DNA of 64,000 nucleotides, taken from Fuerstiella sp. (lineage in GTDB: Bacteria > Planctomycetota > Planctomycetia > Planctomycetales > Planctomycetaceae). A program made the translations under genes and the position numbers. Positions 1 to 9,428 of this stretch are shown piece by piece; position 1 is the first letter of the stretch; the number at the start of each line of letters is the position of its first letter. The notes below the pieces were generated by a model. It made no database searches. It saw only the letters and a list, made by a program, of their open reading frames with translations, and was not told where the DNA came from. The stretch spans positions 62,001 through 126,000 of the forward strand of contig JAQWOH010000076.1 of NCBI GenBank assembly GCA_029245955.1. The letters are read 5' to 3'.

Positions 1-1008
1 CTTGTGAGAATGACACTGGGCGCACGCCATCGTAGTCCCCATCCACACAGCCGCCGTCGTATTGACTCGATCAACAACGGCGACGTTGCGGAATTCTTCA
101 TCCTGAGTTCCGCCTTCGTTGTTAGTCAGTGTATTCCGGTGAAAGGCGGTGGCGATCAGCTGGCTTTCAGAGGGGTCCGCCAGCAGATCACCGGCAATCT
201 GTTCGATTGTGAACTGATCGAACGGCATGTTGTTGTTAAAGGCTTTGACAACCCAGTCGCGATAGGCCCAGATTGTTCGCGGCGGGTCATCCGCATAGCC
301 GGCGCTGTCTGCGTATCGGGCAAGGTCCAGCCATTTACGGGCCCAGTGTTCACCGAACGAGGGGCGCTGCAGCAAATCGTCAACAAGATACTCGTATGCG
401 TCCGGATCGTTGTTCGCGACAAAACCGTCGACCTCTTCCACTGTGGGCGGCAGACCGGTCAGGTCAAGAAAAACTCGACGAACAATCGCAGACCGATCTG
501 CTTCCGATGATGGTTTCAGTTCATGATCCAGCATGCGTCGCAATATAAAGTTGTCGACGGCGTTCCTGGGCCAGTTCACGTGTTCCGTCGGAGGTGGCGG
601 AAGCTCTCGGCGGACGGGTTTCTTATAGGCCCAGTGCAGCGAATAATTCGCTCCCTGTTCAATCCATTTTCGCAGCGTTTCAATTTCTTCCTGCGACAGT
701 CGAGCCCCATGATCCGCCGGTGGCATTCGCTGATCCTCATCATCCGTCGTAACACGAGCCATCAGGTCGCTTCGTGCGGGCATGCCGGGAACGATGGCAG
801 TATTCCCGGACTCCAGCGGAGAAGTTGCGACATCCGGCATGTCCAGCCTCAGACCGGATTGCAATGCCTCCTTATCGGGGCCATGACACAGCAGGCACTT
901 GTTGGAAAGAATTGGTCGTACGTCGTTGTTGAAATCAACATCGCCCGCATTTCCACAGGAAGTGGCTGCAGACAGAGCGAACGAAAGAACCAGGTGAATG
1001 CGTCGCAT
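1..1008 (-). CDS. DUF1549-type cytochrome-domain protein (PSD1 family), C-terminus beyond window
   Basis: This is the N-terminal 336 residues of a planctomycete protein with a cytochrome c-like domain followed by DUF1549; the remainder, presumably DUF1553, lies off the left edge. An ATG at 1008 is followed by a hydrophobic signal-like segment, then an NDVRPILSNKC segment and the heme motif CLLCH. The DUF1549 core follows, with a DLTGLPPT motif and ARKWLDLARYADS. A second CXXCH (CAQCH) lies at the very edge. The family is exported and often encoded next to DUF1501 genes; its substrate is unknown. The same architecture recurs at 39444-42494 and 54369-56963, so the assignment is secure and only the biochemical role is open. 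Confidence 0.9.
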   Translation of the reverse strand, partial: MRRIHLVLSFALSAATSCGNAGDVDFNNDVRPILSNKCLLCHGPDKEALQSGLRLDMPDVATSPLESGNTAIVPGMPARSDLMARVTTDDEDQRMPPADHGARLSQEEIETLRKWIEQGANYSLHWAYKKPVRRELPPPPTEHVNWPRNAVDNFILRRMLDHELKPSSEADRSAIVRRVFLDLTGLPPTVEEVDGFVANNDPDAYEYLVDDLLQRPSFGEHWARKWLDLARYADSAGYADDPPRTIWAYRDWVVKAFNNNMPFDQFTIEQIAGDLLADPSESQLIATAFHRNTLTNNEGGTQDEEFRNVAVVDRVNTTAAVWMGTTMACAQCHSHK

Positions 1009-1187
1009 TGGTCGTGGCACGAACGAAGGCGGGGAGGAAATGAGGCGTTCGCCGATCATATCAAATCCGGAGGCAACATTCACCAACCCAGCCTGAAGCA
1101 AGGTTGTTTGCCGGAGATTAGTACCCCTACTCGCTCAGCAGCGTTCTCGCATCGGTTTGAACCGCACGAACAGCGTTCGCTGGATGC

Positions 1188-1490
1188 CTAACCAGTCCCC
1201 ATATATTCTTCGGGGACAAACGAGGTTCCTGTCCGCAAACTCTGCACAATAATCTTGATCCAGGCAGTCGCCGCGTGAGTAATATTATCGTCCATGACCA
1301 GCTGAATCTGCTGTTCGTACTGTTCCAGACAGGGTTCGCAGGCCGTACTACTACGGAACGACAAACAGATGCGGTGCAGCCGCTGAAGTACCCAAAGCTG
1401 GTACTGATGTTGCGTTGGAGTGTCCAACATTGCGCTGAACCTGATCGGTTTCGGAAGAATGAGGTGTACTCGAGATGAGTCATCGAGCAT
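1188..1490 (-). CDS. possible small hypothetical protein
   Basis: An open frame of about 100 codons from an ATG at 1490, with a second ATG at 1430. Composition is mixed and not strongly biased, with a plausible C-terminal part (QIQLVMDDNITHAATAWIK). I recognise no family and see no convincing ribosome-binding site at either start. It lies just upstream of the DUF1549 gene on the same strand, 179 nt from its start. It could be a real short protein, a gene remnant or chance. Confidence 0.3.
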   Translation of the reverse strand: MLDDSSRVHLILPKPIRFSAMLDTPTQHQYQLWVLQRLHRICLSFRSSTACEPCLEQYEQQIQLVMDDNITHAATAWIKIIVQSLRTGTSFVPEEYMGTG

Positions 1491-2172
1491 CAATGGTGTT
1501 GAAATTGTGGGCCGTTCCGTAATTCGCGGACGCAACGACTATGCCGCGTCACATACATGGATCGATCCGCATGTGTGAGTCATTCGATGTGTGCCGATGA
1601 GTCAATGTGTGATGATTGTGTCCGAATTACGCACAACTAAGGGGCAGCGTCCACGAGCGGTTGCCTAGATGTCCCGCTGATCACAGCCGTTCCTTCCGTC
1701 GGCAGCAGCCACGATGAAAACACCAGCCGCCCAACGCCCCTGGCATCGGGCGGGCTGAAACCGGCAGAATCTGCGCACGTAGCTTTCAACTTATGAGCCG
1801 CCCCGATCACGGAAGGCCACCGCGGACAACCGGAAACGAACAGCGTGTCATGAACCACGGATGATATGGTCGGAGATTCGGCAGCACCCGGCCCAGATAA
1901 CCCGGGCGGGGACGACGGTCAGATACCCGCTGACGACCGGCGATCGGGCGGCGCAAGAAACAATGGCCACATCGGCTTGATCCGGAAATTGTGCACGCAG
2001 CCTGGCCGAACTCTGGTGGCCGGAGACGGTATTCATGCGGTCAGCAGACTTCACATAACAATGGCTCCGCCGTCAATTCCGGGGACACACATGAATCGAA
2101 CTGGAAAGACCGTTAGAATTAGACCTGACATATTCGGGTGACGGATCGACAACACGAGAAAGACATCAGCAG
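1491..2172. other. intergenic stretch without a convincing gene
   Basis: About 680 nt with only short frames on both strands. None has a recognisable motif or a good ribosome-binding site. I see no tRNA, terminator or mobile-element ends. Confidence 0.5.
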
Positions 2173-2844
2173 ATGTGGCATACATCAGAAGGAGACCGTC
2201 TTCTTGAGGGTGCGGAAGCTCGCCTGTTCAAGGCCGGGCTGACCAGGCTTGTTGAACAGGTCAAGGAAGACGTTCGCATCGAAAACAGTTACACCATTGC
2301 CCTGTTCGACGAATTAACATGGTCTCAACGACTTGCTGTGCTGGAGTCCGTAGCGACACATCTGCTGACACAGACAGCCCGGATGCCGGACCTTACCGCA
2401 GTGAATGAGGCGACCATCGGCACCGTTTTTGATCACATCAGTTTCGAAATCGATATGGAAATCGAGAATCGATCATCCCGTGAAGTTTGGCGTCAGCTGA
2501 CTCTTGATGCCTGTTACGAATACTTTGGAGATGAATTGCAAAATCGTGACGAGGCGGGCAGAGAAGACTCCGCAGCAGGAGATACAGACTATCTGCCGGA
2601 GTCTGCCAGCTGCGGACAGCCCGATCGATGGCACGAGTTAGTGCAGTCTCTGGCTGACCGAATTCTGTGGGACCGGGACTATGAACTGATGGGCGAGTTT
2701 CTGGACGAACCGCCCGAAAAGGCCGCGATGTTACGCCAGATCATGGGCATCGGCGATGACTACTTTTCCGCTGCTGCGGTCGATCTGCATTCGGATCAGG
2801 AAGCGGGAGAAACGCTTCGCCGGCTCGCGGGCATTCTGCAATAA
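2173..2844 (+). CDS. hypothetical protein, 223 residues
   Basis: A single open frame with a soluble, acidic product and no signal peptide or membrane segment. The N-terminal half looks helical (RLVEQVKEDVRIENSY, ELTWSQRLAVLESVATHLL). A short low-complexity acidic linker near residues 125-150 separates it from a second helical part ending RRLAGILQ. I recognise no family. The start at 2173 has only a weak upstream purine stretch (cagcag). It stands alone, with gene-poor DNA on both sides. Length and amino-acid composition argue for a real gene. Confidence 0.7.
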   Translation: MWHTSEGDRLLEGAEARLFKAGLTRLVEQVKEDVRIENSYTIALFDELTWSQRLAVLESVATHLLTQTARMPDLTAVNEATIGTVFDHISFEIDMEIENRSSREVWRQLTLDACYEYFGDELQNRDEAGREDSAAGDTDYLPESASCGQPDRWHELVQSLADRILWDRDYELMGEFLDEPPEKAAMLRQIMGIGDDYFSAAAVDLHSDQEAGETLRRLAGILQ

Positions 2845-3639
2845 GTGAATTCGTTGCACACCTATTCTTTTGACGATGGCTGTAATGCCGCCAGCGCGCA
2901 AACTGCAGTGGAAAACTCGCGGCACGCGAAAATCCGGTGGTCTGGCCCACGCAGCATGAGTCGCGCAAGTGGTCGGCGGCTGGCTGAGGATGCTCCGCAC
3001 ATGGCCGTCCGACCACCACACCGGACGACTTCTCCGCTGAGTTGGATAAAGACCTTAGAGTTGCTGCGTCCACGATTTCGCAGTGCGACAGTTCCATTAA
3101 CAGTCCCTGACCAGCGTCCCGTCCGATCTTCGTCATGACTGAGTTGTATTCGTACCGCTTCGATTCATCACTGAACCTGTATGGATCTGCTGCGGTCCTG
3201 ACGACAGGGACACGGTCCACAGATTCGCAACTCAAGCCCCTTGGTCTTGTAGTGAAGTAGTCCTGGTGGCCCTCTGGCTATGACTGTGGAAGATATCATC
3301 TGCACTTGCTGCAGCGAACCTCGCGACACACGTGCAGGGATTAGTGCGTGGCTGAATGTGTTGCCACAATTCGACCAAGATTCTGGGACCAATCCCGCCA
3401 GCTGTCTCGGACAGCGGCGCGACCGCTGAACCACAAAACCAGCAGCAATCGACGGAAACGGGCATTTGATCGCCAGCAAACGGAGCATTGCAACGCAGAA
3501 ATCAAATCGAACGAATGAGAAGAATTCAGCCGATTGGAACGGACGCCGATGTGTTTAGAACGTTTCACAGTCAGGTATCCGGTCACATCATCGTGCCGAT
3601 GCATTCTGTCTGATCAGCCTTTCTGAAAGGAAAAGTACT
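2845..3639. other. gene-poor stretch
   Basis: About 800 nt with several overlapping short frames on the minus strand (for example between 2741 and 3235 and between 3168 and 3488). One contains a natural-looking stretch (RFSDESKRYEYNSVMTKI), but it runs into the 3' end of the preceding gene and has no recognisable family. It may hold a decayed gene. I cannot support a call. Confidence 0.4.
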
Positions 3640-4769
3640 GTGAAGCGAACGCGGAGCCGACGTTATCCCGCAGGAAGAAAAGGGTTTACGTTGATCGAGT
3701 TGGTGGTGGTCATTTCCATCATTGCCGTACTGATGTCACTAATTTTACCTGCCGTACAAAATGCCAGGGCTGCGGCCCGAAGAACACAATGCCTGAGCAG
3801 ACTGCGTCAAATCGGGATAGCCGCGACTGCCAGTGCAACGAAGCTGGGAGGTCGAATTCCGGCCTACGGCAAGTACGTTCCGATTCCGCCATCGGTTTCT
3901 CCCAACGCGGGTAATATTGAGTGTGGCAACGCAGGTGGGATTGCCGGCGTAAACTGGGTCGTTTCGTGCCTGTCCGAACTTGACCGCCAGAACATCTTCG
4001 ATCGTTTCGATCAGACCGTGGGCAGCTCCAGTACGGCCAACGTGGCGCTGTCGCAACTGCACCTTCCTCTGTACTTGCCTGCCCGGATGATGACTCAGCT
4101 CATGAACAACCAGGAGCTCTCAGCTATGTGATCAACACCGGATTCGCCGACATGACCGTTCTGAACGCATATGACTCCGCCATTGCTGCAGGCAACCTTC
4201 CCGTCCAGACGCAGGTGCACGCTCACGACATCAATCCATTTAACTGGGATAGCGACGGGAACGTCCCGGGTATACCGGACCCGGAATATTTTGATTCAGA
4301 CGATGCGACGATCACCCGCGACACAGGAGTGTCATGGCTGCAGATCAGGAACAAGAACTTCAGCCAGACAATGAGCACCGTGTATGACGGGTTCGAGAAC
4401 ACGTTGTTTTTCACTGAAAACATCAATGCCGGATGGGCAGGAACATGGTCGAACCCCACCGTCAGTAACTGTGGATTCGTGTATGCTGTGGAATCGACGA
4501 CGGCTACCGGAGCTACGTTTCCAAACCCTCCGGTGCCGAACGGCGTTGATGGTCTTCCCAACGTGATGCGACACAACGGAGAAGGAACACCGTTTCCGTC
4601 ATCAAACCATCCGGGCGTCATCAATATAGTCATGGTCAGCGGAAGCACACGCACGTTGAGTGATAAAATTGACAGGTCCGTATATGTCCGTCTGCTGCCC
4701 CCCAACGGCAGCAAACTGCGTTCGATACCGGGGTTCCGGCCACAGGATCCGATCAGCGATGCATTTTGA
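3640..4769 (+). pseudogene. DUF1559 type IV pilin-like protein, interrupted by a frameshift
   Basis: The N-terminus is a classic prepilin: a short basic leader, then GFTLIELVVVISIIAVL around residues 15-31. This is the methylation and cleavage motif and hydrophobic helix of DUF1559 (SBP_bac_10/pseudopilin) proteins that are expanded in planctomycetes. A GTG at 3640 follows a good site (gaaaggaaaag). The frame is lost near 4068-4075. After a one-base change of frame the product continues as ACPDDDSAHEQPGALSYVIN and runs to 4769, including SSNHPGVINIVMVSGSTRTL, the usual H-X9-DG tail. In this copy the DG is SG. Both halves together make a normal-length family member, so this is one gene broken by an indel or a sequencing error, not two genes. 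Confidence 0.8.
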
Positions 4770-4816
4770 GGTGTCCTTTGATGTCATAAGAAACAGGTTT
4801 CTGATAACAATCCGGT

Positions 4817-5491
4817 ATGGATTCATCAGCGGAACAACAGGTCACAAATGTAGCTTTAGTCAGTGAACAGCGACAGCGCGTGCGCGACCTGAGCGGGTTC
4901 AGAAAGGCTCACTCCGTTCCGTTTGCCAACACGGAACGAACGCAGAGTTTCGTCGGGAGGATTGCAGCCGACGAAATCGGCGAAGATCTGGATACTCGTT
5001 TCCACGAGTTTCGCAAGAATTTCAGCTTCAAACGCAGTGAACTTCTTGTTACGGAACCGGAAAACGGAGAGGGCGCCATTTCCACGCCGTGGTTTGAGTA
5101 TCGCATCACAATTACTCACGACCCGCACGTTCCGTCTGAAGTCACATGGCGGCGGCAGATCACTCAGTTTCACGATCCGGTCCCGTTACTGTCGCCCGAG
5201 TTTGCGACGGTGTTCGGAATGGTGTTTGATACCGTAGAATTTGAGCCGCCGGAGCCGATCCATATCGAGGCTTTTATTGACTCAATTGAAGACCGCGACG
5301 ATGGCGCGATCAATCTGGAGTTCGACCGACAAAGTACCTGGTGTGAGCTCACAACGGACTTGATTCCCGGCCGACTGCTGGTCGAATCGGATCGTGTGGC
5401 CTTTGTCACGAATGAGCCGCAGCTGCCTGCAAGACTGCTTAGTGCCTTCTTTGAATTCAGAACACAGCTGACGGGCCTTGAGTGCTTCTGA
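4817..5491 (+). CDS. hypothetical protein, 224 residues
   Basis: A soluble acidic protein with no signal peptide. The middle contains alternating beta-type stretches (STPWFEYRITITHDPHVPSE, EPIHIEAFIDSIEDRDDGAI), compatible with a compact alpha/beta domain. I do not recognise the family. The start at 4817 is not supported by a strong ribosome-binding site, and later methionines are scarce. It follows the DUF1559 gene by 47 nt on the same strand and ends before a hairpin (5537-5589), so it may be co-transcribed with it. Confidence 0.7.
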   Translation: MDSSAEQQVTNVALVSEQRQRVRDLSGFRKAHSVPFANTERTQSFVGRIAADEIGEDLDTRFHEFRKNFSFKRSELLVTEPENGEGAISTPWFEYRITITHDPHVPSEVTWRRQITQFHDPVPLLSPEFATVFGMVFDTVEFEPPEPIHIEAFIDSIEDRDDGAINLEFDRQSTWCELTTDLIPGRLLVESDRVAFVTNEPQLPARLLSAFFEFRTQLTGLECF

Positions 5492-5536
5492 GCGGAATCT
5501 TACCTTTGTCAGCAGTGTTGTCTGGTCGACACAAAC

Positions 5537-5589
5537 GAGCCCGTTGCACCCGCGAAGAACCTTCGTTCTGTCGCTTGCACAGCGGGCTC
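5537..5589. terminator. long inverted repeat between convergent genes, possible bidirectional terminator
   Basis: Outer arms GAGCCCG and CGGGCTC pair perfectly. GCA/TGC pairing continues inward, and an inner hairpin CGAAG-AAC-CTTCG sits at the tip. It lies in the gap between a plus-strand gene ending at 5491 and a minus-strand gene ending at 5630. There is no clear U-tract on either side, so the terminator role is inferred from position and structure. Confidence 0.45.
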
Positions 5590-5629
5590 AATGGTTACCC
5601 ACATGACGTGGATAGAAAATGTACGTGTC

Positions 5630-7009
5630 TTAACGACGGCCGGCACCGTTACCGCTGAATCCATCAAACAGGAAGTTAAGCTGTATCAGCCCCAGCAGCA
5701 CGTTGCCAACTTCTTCCGGCAGCGTATACCTCAGCAGGATCACGTCGTTCGGTTGAACAAGAACACGTCCTGCAGGATTTTGTATGGCCTCCTTCAGATC
5801 GATCTTCATGGTAATCGCGTTGCCACAGGGTAACTCCCGAATCAGGATAACCTGCGACGGAGTGATGTAACCACCACCTCCACCTCCACCACCTCGGTTA
5901 CCCCCCATACCTCTACCCATACCTCCACCCATACCTCCAATTCCACCAACACCGGTACCGGTACTGCCCAACTGGCCTCCGGCCAGAGCAACTGCCCCGA
6001 CAACGTCAAGATCCTTGTCACGCGGCAGCAGGTGCTCACCCCCGCCCAGCAAGCCCCCGGTGAAATATGTCTCTTTGTCACGGTTGCGAATGATGACGAT
6101 GTCGCCCTCCTGCAGGATGATATCCTGTTGTGAAAACTGTGGTGGGTTGGATGGGTGATAACGCAATGGGACGCGTGTCACATTTGGCGGGTCGGGCCGA
6201 GAGGATTCGTCACAGAAACAGGAATCATCGCAGTTCTGTCCATTCTGCAGTGCCAGGTTGTTCAGCATCTGATCAGAACTGACTCCATCCTCAAACATGC
6301 CACGGTATATCATTATTTCGTTCTGTGCATCCAGGCCGGGCATTCCGCCGGTTTCACTCAGAGCGTGCAGAACGTCATTTTCGTACGCCGGCAGGTCCAG
6401 CACGATCCCTGTTCCTCGTTTACTGACATCTGCCACGCCGCCGGATTCTTCCCGAATGACCAGTACGCGAACTGAACGTTTGCGAATCAATGTCACCGAG
6501 AACTGCACTTCATTGGGAAAGTGCTGTTTGTCGACTGTATAGGCGCGACGAACGCGTTCTGAAGCTTCAATGCGAGTCAGACCTTCGACTTTAATGGGCC
6601 CTACAATTGGCAGAGCAATGGTTCCGTCTTCCTGTACCGGTACCGCACTGCCGATGGCAGGCAGCAAACTTCCGTCTTCGGGAAAATTGACCGGAGCCAG
6701 TGCAGGAAACAGTTCGTCGTCCTGTCGGATGAAAGCGTGAAATCCCAGCACGTCGCCGGGAGCCAACATGTACACCTCAGGTGCATCCTGCCGCAATCGC
6801 AGCAAAGATATGTCTTCAAAGTCGTCTTTTCTTTCCCCGTCCAGCAGATCGCGGGGAACGCGATCCACGGGGATTCCGTTGATACACGAACACCCGGTGC
6901 TGAGAGACGTGAGTAGCAGGACGGACAGAACACCCAAGACCCGGTTGCTCCGTTGCATCGACAAAGTCCAGTCGCATCGCTGTATGTCGTTTTTCATTAG
7001 AATCGTCAT
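5630..7009 (-). CDS. Wza-like polysaccharide export lipoprotein with glycine-rich insert
   Basis: 459 residues. An N-terminal signal ends in a lipobox (LSTGC, Cys40 with this start). The Poly_export (SLBB-type) domain follows from about residue 78 (EVYMLAPGDVLGF). Further beta-rich segments contain a motif of the SLBB type (ILQEGDIVIIRN), and the C-terminal stretch ends VQPNDVILLRY. Family members form the outer-membrane channel for capsule or exopolysaccharide export. Between about residues 350 and 385 there is an unusual run of Gly and Met-Gly repeats not typical of the core fold. The ATG at 7009 is preceded by aaggaaa; an inner ATG at 6958 would give a shorter signal. No co-polymerase or glycosyltransferase is nearby, so the export substrate is unknown. 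Confidence 0.85.
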   Translation of the reverse strand: MTILMKNDIQRCDWTLSMQRSNRVLGVLSVLLLTSLSTGCSCINGIPVDRVPRDLLDGERKDDFEDISLLRLRQDAPEVYMLAPGDVLGFHAFIRQDDELFPALAPVNFPEDGSLLPAIGSAVPVQEDGTIALPIVGPIKVEGLTRIEASERVRRAYTVDKQHFPNEVQFSVTLIRKRSVRVLVIREESGGVADVSKRGTGIVLDLPAYENDVLHALSETGGMPGLDAQNEIMIYRGMFEDGVSSDQMLNNLALQNGQNCDDSCFCDESSRPDPPNVTRVPLRYHPSNPPQFSQQDIILQEGDIVIIRNRDKETYFTGGLLGGGEHLLPRDKDLDVVGAVALAGGQLGSTGTGVGGIGGMGGGMGRGMGGNRGGGGGGGGYITPSQVILIRELPCGNAITMKIDLKEAIQNPAGRVLVQPNDVILLRYTLPEEVGNVLLGLIQLNFLFDGFSGNGAGRR

Positions 7010-7148
7010 GAGATTTCCTTCATCCCCAGAAATTGAAGATGTCTCAGATTTCCTGCCGTAACGTTCAGATTGTATTCGGCTCGCCAGAGCCCCTTTGTCG
7101 TGTCAGTGTTTCGGTCTGCATTCCACATTCACCCGAACGCTTACCGGG

Positions 7149-7736
7149 TTATTCATAAGGTCTAATCCGAACAGGCCGGTCAGGAAGAGGCGTAAGCTCG
7201 CGCGATTCCTCATCACCATCCGCGGGAGCTATAATCAGTTCCTCTTGCGTCCCGTCGCTGATTATCCCCTCTGCGGCATGACTGCCATCCTGGATTCCGT
7301 CTTGTGCGGGGCGACGTCGGGCAACTTCCATGTTGGCCCGTGCGGTCGGAGAAATTGGAATTTGCCCAATGTCTCCGTAGCCGTCCTGCTTAGCGGCCAG
7401 GGCTCCATGTGAGAAGCCGTCAAACCAACCATGTATTTTGCTTCTACCCTCAAGCGTTTGATAACACGGTTTCCAGTAACACTGGGGTGGAATGGTCGGC
7501 TGACAGCCTGAACCACCGTTCAGGACGTTTACGTAGCCTTCTTTGAATCCCTTTCCGAAGTGCCACGGATGGTCAATGTCACCATAAACCCACGACCAGT
7601 GTCCCCACGCTTTTTTGGCAAGTACGTCGTTGCGCACGTCCGTTTCGATGGAAATCACACCGTCGCAAATGGCAGCACACCCTGTGAGACCGGACGCGAT
7701 GGCCAATAGCAGCGTTGCAGTTGTTATGCGTTTCAT
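7149..7736 (-). CDS. planctomycete lipoprotein of unknown function
   Basis: 195 residues starting at an ATG with a ggag site about 9 nt upstream. The signal peptide ends at the lipobox LTGC (Cys20). The mature part is rich in Trp, Tyr, Gly and Cys, with HPWHFGKGFKEGYVNVLNGG, PPQCYWKPCYQ and WFDGFSHGALAAKQDG. From memory this pattern matches a planctomycete-specific family of unknown function. The C-terminal third is charged and probably disordered. It lies between a HEAT-repeat protein and a polysaccharide export protein on the same strand (gaps about 100 and 140 nt), which suggests a shared envelope role. Confidence 0.75.
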   Translation of the reverse strand: MKRITTATLLLAIASGLTGCAAICDGVISIETDVRNDVLAKKAWGHWSWVYGDIDHPWHFGKGFKEGYVNVLNGGSGCQPTIPPQCYWKPCYQTLEGRSKIHGWFDGFSHGALAAKQDGYGDIGQIPISPTARANMEVARRRPAQDGIQDGSHAAEGIISDGTQEELIIAPADGDEESRELTPLPDRPVRIRPYE

Positions 7737-7838
7737 CTTCCTTGACTCCGCATGCGAGATTTCTCGCGTCAGCAAACCAGTGTTCTAAAACAACTCCAGG
7801 CCGCGAATAATTTTCTCCACGACCGGCATAAGCCCAAT

Positions 7839-9428
7839 TCAACGATGGTCCTGCGTTGAATCCAGCACCGGAGGCAAAGCAACAGCCGATTCCCGCGGAT
7901 GACTATTCAGGATTCTCTGCAAAGCGACGCTCACAGCCTCCAGAACGTGTGGATCAGTCTGTTCCACCGCCAGCCTCTGCAGGTCGACGCGAACAGTAGC
8001 CGCGTGACTGCCGAAGTCTCCCAGCGTTGAAGCAGCCATTGCCACAACACTGCTGTCCTGATCAGAGAGCAGTTCACTCAGGCCCTGAACACACTGTTGT
8101 GTCCATTCGGAATCTGCACAATTACGCAGACTTGATGCCGCCTGAGACCGGATGTCCGCATCACCATCAGCCAGAATGGTGAGAAGAAGATTAATACCTT
8201 CGTTCGTAATGGCGCCTCTCTGGATCAGAGCTTCGAGCGCTGTCACTTTCAGCAGATCAGCTCCGGCGACAGTCGCATTCTGCAGGGCCTGATTGATCTT
8301 CACATCGTCCGGCGAAACCTCGGTCAGCATCATTGCTGCGAGCGCTTTGACTCCATCGTTTTCACCATATTGCAGAGCCGTGAAGAACTCGTCGCTGTAA
8401 TTTTCAGGCAACTCAATCCAGATCGCCATCTGCTCGACACTCACGACGCGATCTGCCAATGTCCATTCTTCCGCCAGAGACATGGAAGCTGTATCCTGTC
8501 CACCGGCACCTTCATCGTTAGATTCGTCGGCTGGGGCAGGCATGCTATAGGTTGCCACACCGTAAGAAGCTTTCGCCGGTGCAAATACCAGATGGGGCGC
8601 AGGCATCTCGGGGGTTTCGGTCCCGGTTTCGGTCCCGGTTTCGGTTTCGGTCCCGGTTTCGATCCCGGTTTCGGTCCCGGTTTCGGTCCCGGTTTCAGTC
8701 CCGGTTTCAGTCCCGGTTTCGATTTCGGTTTCGATTTCGGTTTCGATTTCGGTTTCGATTTCGGTTTCGGTTTCGATTTCGGTTTCGGTTTCGGTTTCGG
8801 TTTCGGTTTCGGTTTCGGTTTCGGTCAGCATGGAATCAGTGTCTTCCCAGGTCGCTGATTCAGAGGCTGTAAATATTTCCTCGCTGCCAGAAGCTCTTGT
8901 GGCAAAGATCTCTGTGGCAGTCGCTGCTGTTTCGATGACGGAATAGTTGTCGACAACAGAGGTCTGAAGGACTTCAGAAGTACCGGCCGAATCGTGCTTC
9001 GCTGCAATAACTACCAGGTCAGACATCGCTGGTTTGGCCGTCTGTACAGGAAAGACCTTGTTGAATAGTGTCCCCTTCTTGGTGGGTTTCAACGCATCGG
9101 CCGCGGCGATCGCCTGGCGTGTATTGCGCGATGTTGCGTCGAAACTTCGGTCGGACTCCAAAGCAGCAATGTATTCCATGCGCTGTTGAGCAACGACGTT
9201 CCCTGGTTCAGCCTCAAGCACTTTACGGTACATCACCTGTGCGTGACCCAGACGCCCCTGGTTTTCAAACATGCGGCCGATCGCGGCGAGTCGCTGCGGT
9301 GACGCACTTTTGGCGGCGTTGTTTCCTGGCGGTGAACTGACAACCGCGTCGACAACCGCACACCCGACTCCGAACATGGACAGTCCGGACCCCAACAGGA
9401 AAACCTGCACGGAGCGTTTACAAAACAT
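7839..9428 (-). CDS. exported HEAT-repeat protein with a Glu-Thr dipeptide repeat linker
   Basis: 529 residues from an ATG preceded by a gggggga site; an alternative upstream start at 9503 is less likely. The N-terminus is a signal sequence ending VGC, a poor lipobox, so lipidation is uncertain. Residues about 40-90 resemble a TPR pair (RLAAIGRMFENQGRLGHAQV). A linker of roughly 70 residues is a strict dipeptide repeat of Glu-Thr with Glu-Ile and Gly-Thr variants, encoded by the hexamer repeat at 8613-8822. The C-terminal half, from about residue 350, is a series of HEAT-like helices (VKALAAMMLTEVSPDDVKIN, ADIRSQAASSLRNCA). It probably acts as an envelope scaffold; its partner is unknown. Confidence 0.75.
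   Translation of the reverse strand: MFCKRSVQVFLLGSGLSMFGVGCAVVDAVVSSPPGNNAAKSASPQRLAAIGRMFENQGRLGHAQVMYRKVLEAEPGNVVAQQRMEYIAALESDRSFDATSRNTRQAIAAADALKPTKKGTLFNKVFPVQTAKPAMSDLVVIAAKHDSAGTSEVLQTSVVDNYSVIETAATATEIFATRASGSEEIFTASESATWEDTDSMLTETETETETETETETEIETETEIETEIETEIETEIETGTETGTETGTETGTETGIETGTETETGTETGTETPEMPAPHLVFAPAKASYGVATYSMPAPADESNDEGAGGQDTASMSLAEEWTLADRVVSVEQMAIWIELPENYSDEFFTALQYGENDGVKALAAMMLTEVSPDDVKINQALQNATVAGADLLKVTALEALIQRGAITNEGINLLLTILADGDADIRSQAASSLRNCADSEWTQQCVQGLSELLSDQDSSVVAMAASTLGDFGSHAATVRVDLQRLAVEQTDPHVLEAVSVALQRILNSHPRESAVALPPVLDSTQDHR
8613..8822. repeat. in-frame hexanucleotide microsatellite, 35 units
   Basis: Exactly 35 contiguous six-base units, read on the plus strand as GGTTTC with GGTCCC, GATTTC and GATCCC variants. 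Because the unit is six bases, gain or loss of units keeps the frame of the gene around it. The repeat translates as Glu-Thr, Gly-Thr and Glu-Ile dipeptides on the coding (minus) strand. Confidence 0.95.

Noticed and set aside
2741..3235. Minus-strand frame of 164 codons with a natural-looking middle
   Set aside because: It overlaps the end of the gene at 2173-2844, has no start signal and no recognisable family.
4128..4769. Separate 213-residue protein
   Set aside because: It is the C-terminal part of the DUF1559 gene after a frameshift, with typical DUF1559 motifs directly before and after the chosen start.
8552..8872. Arg-Phe and Gly-Phe repeat proteins on the plus strand
   Set aside because: They are alternative readings of the hexanucleotide repeat inside the minus-strand HEAT-repeat gene.
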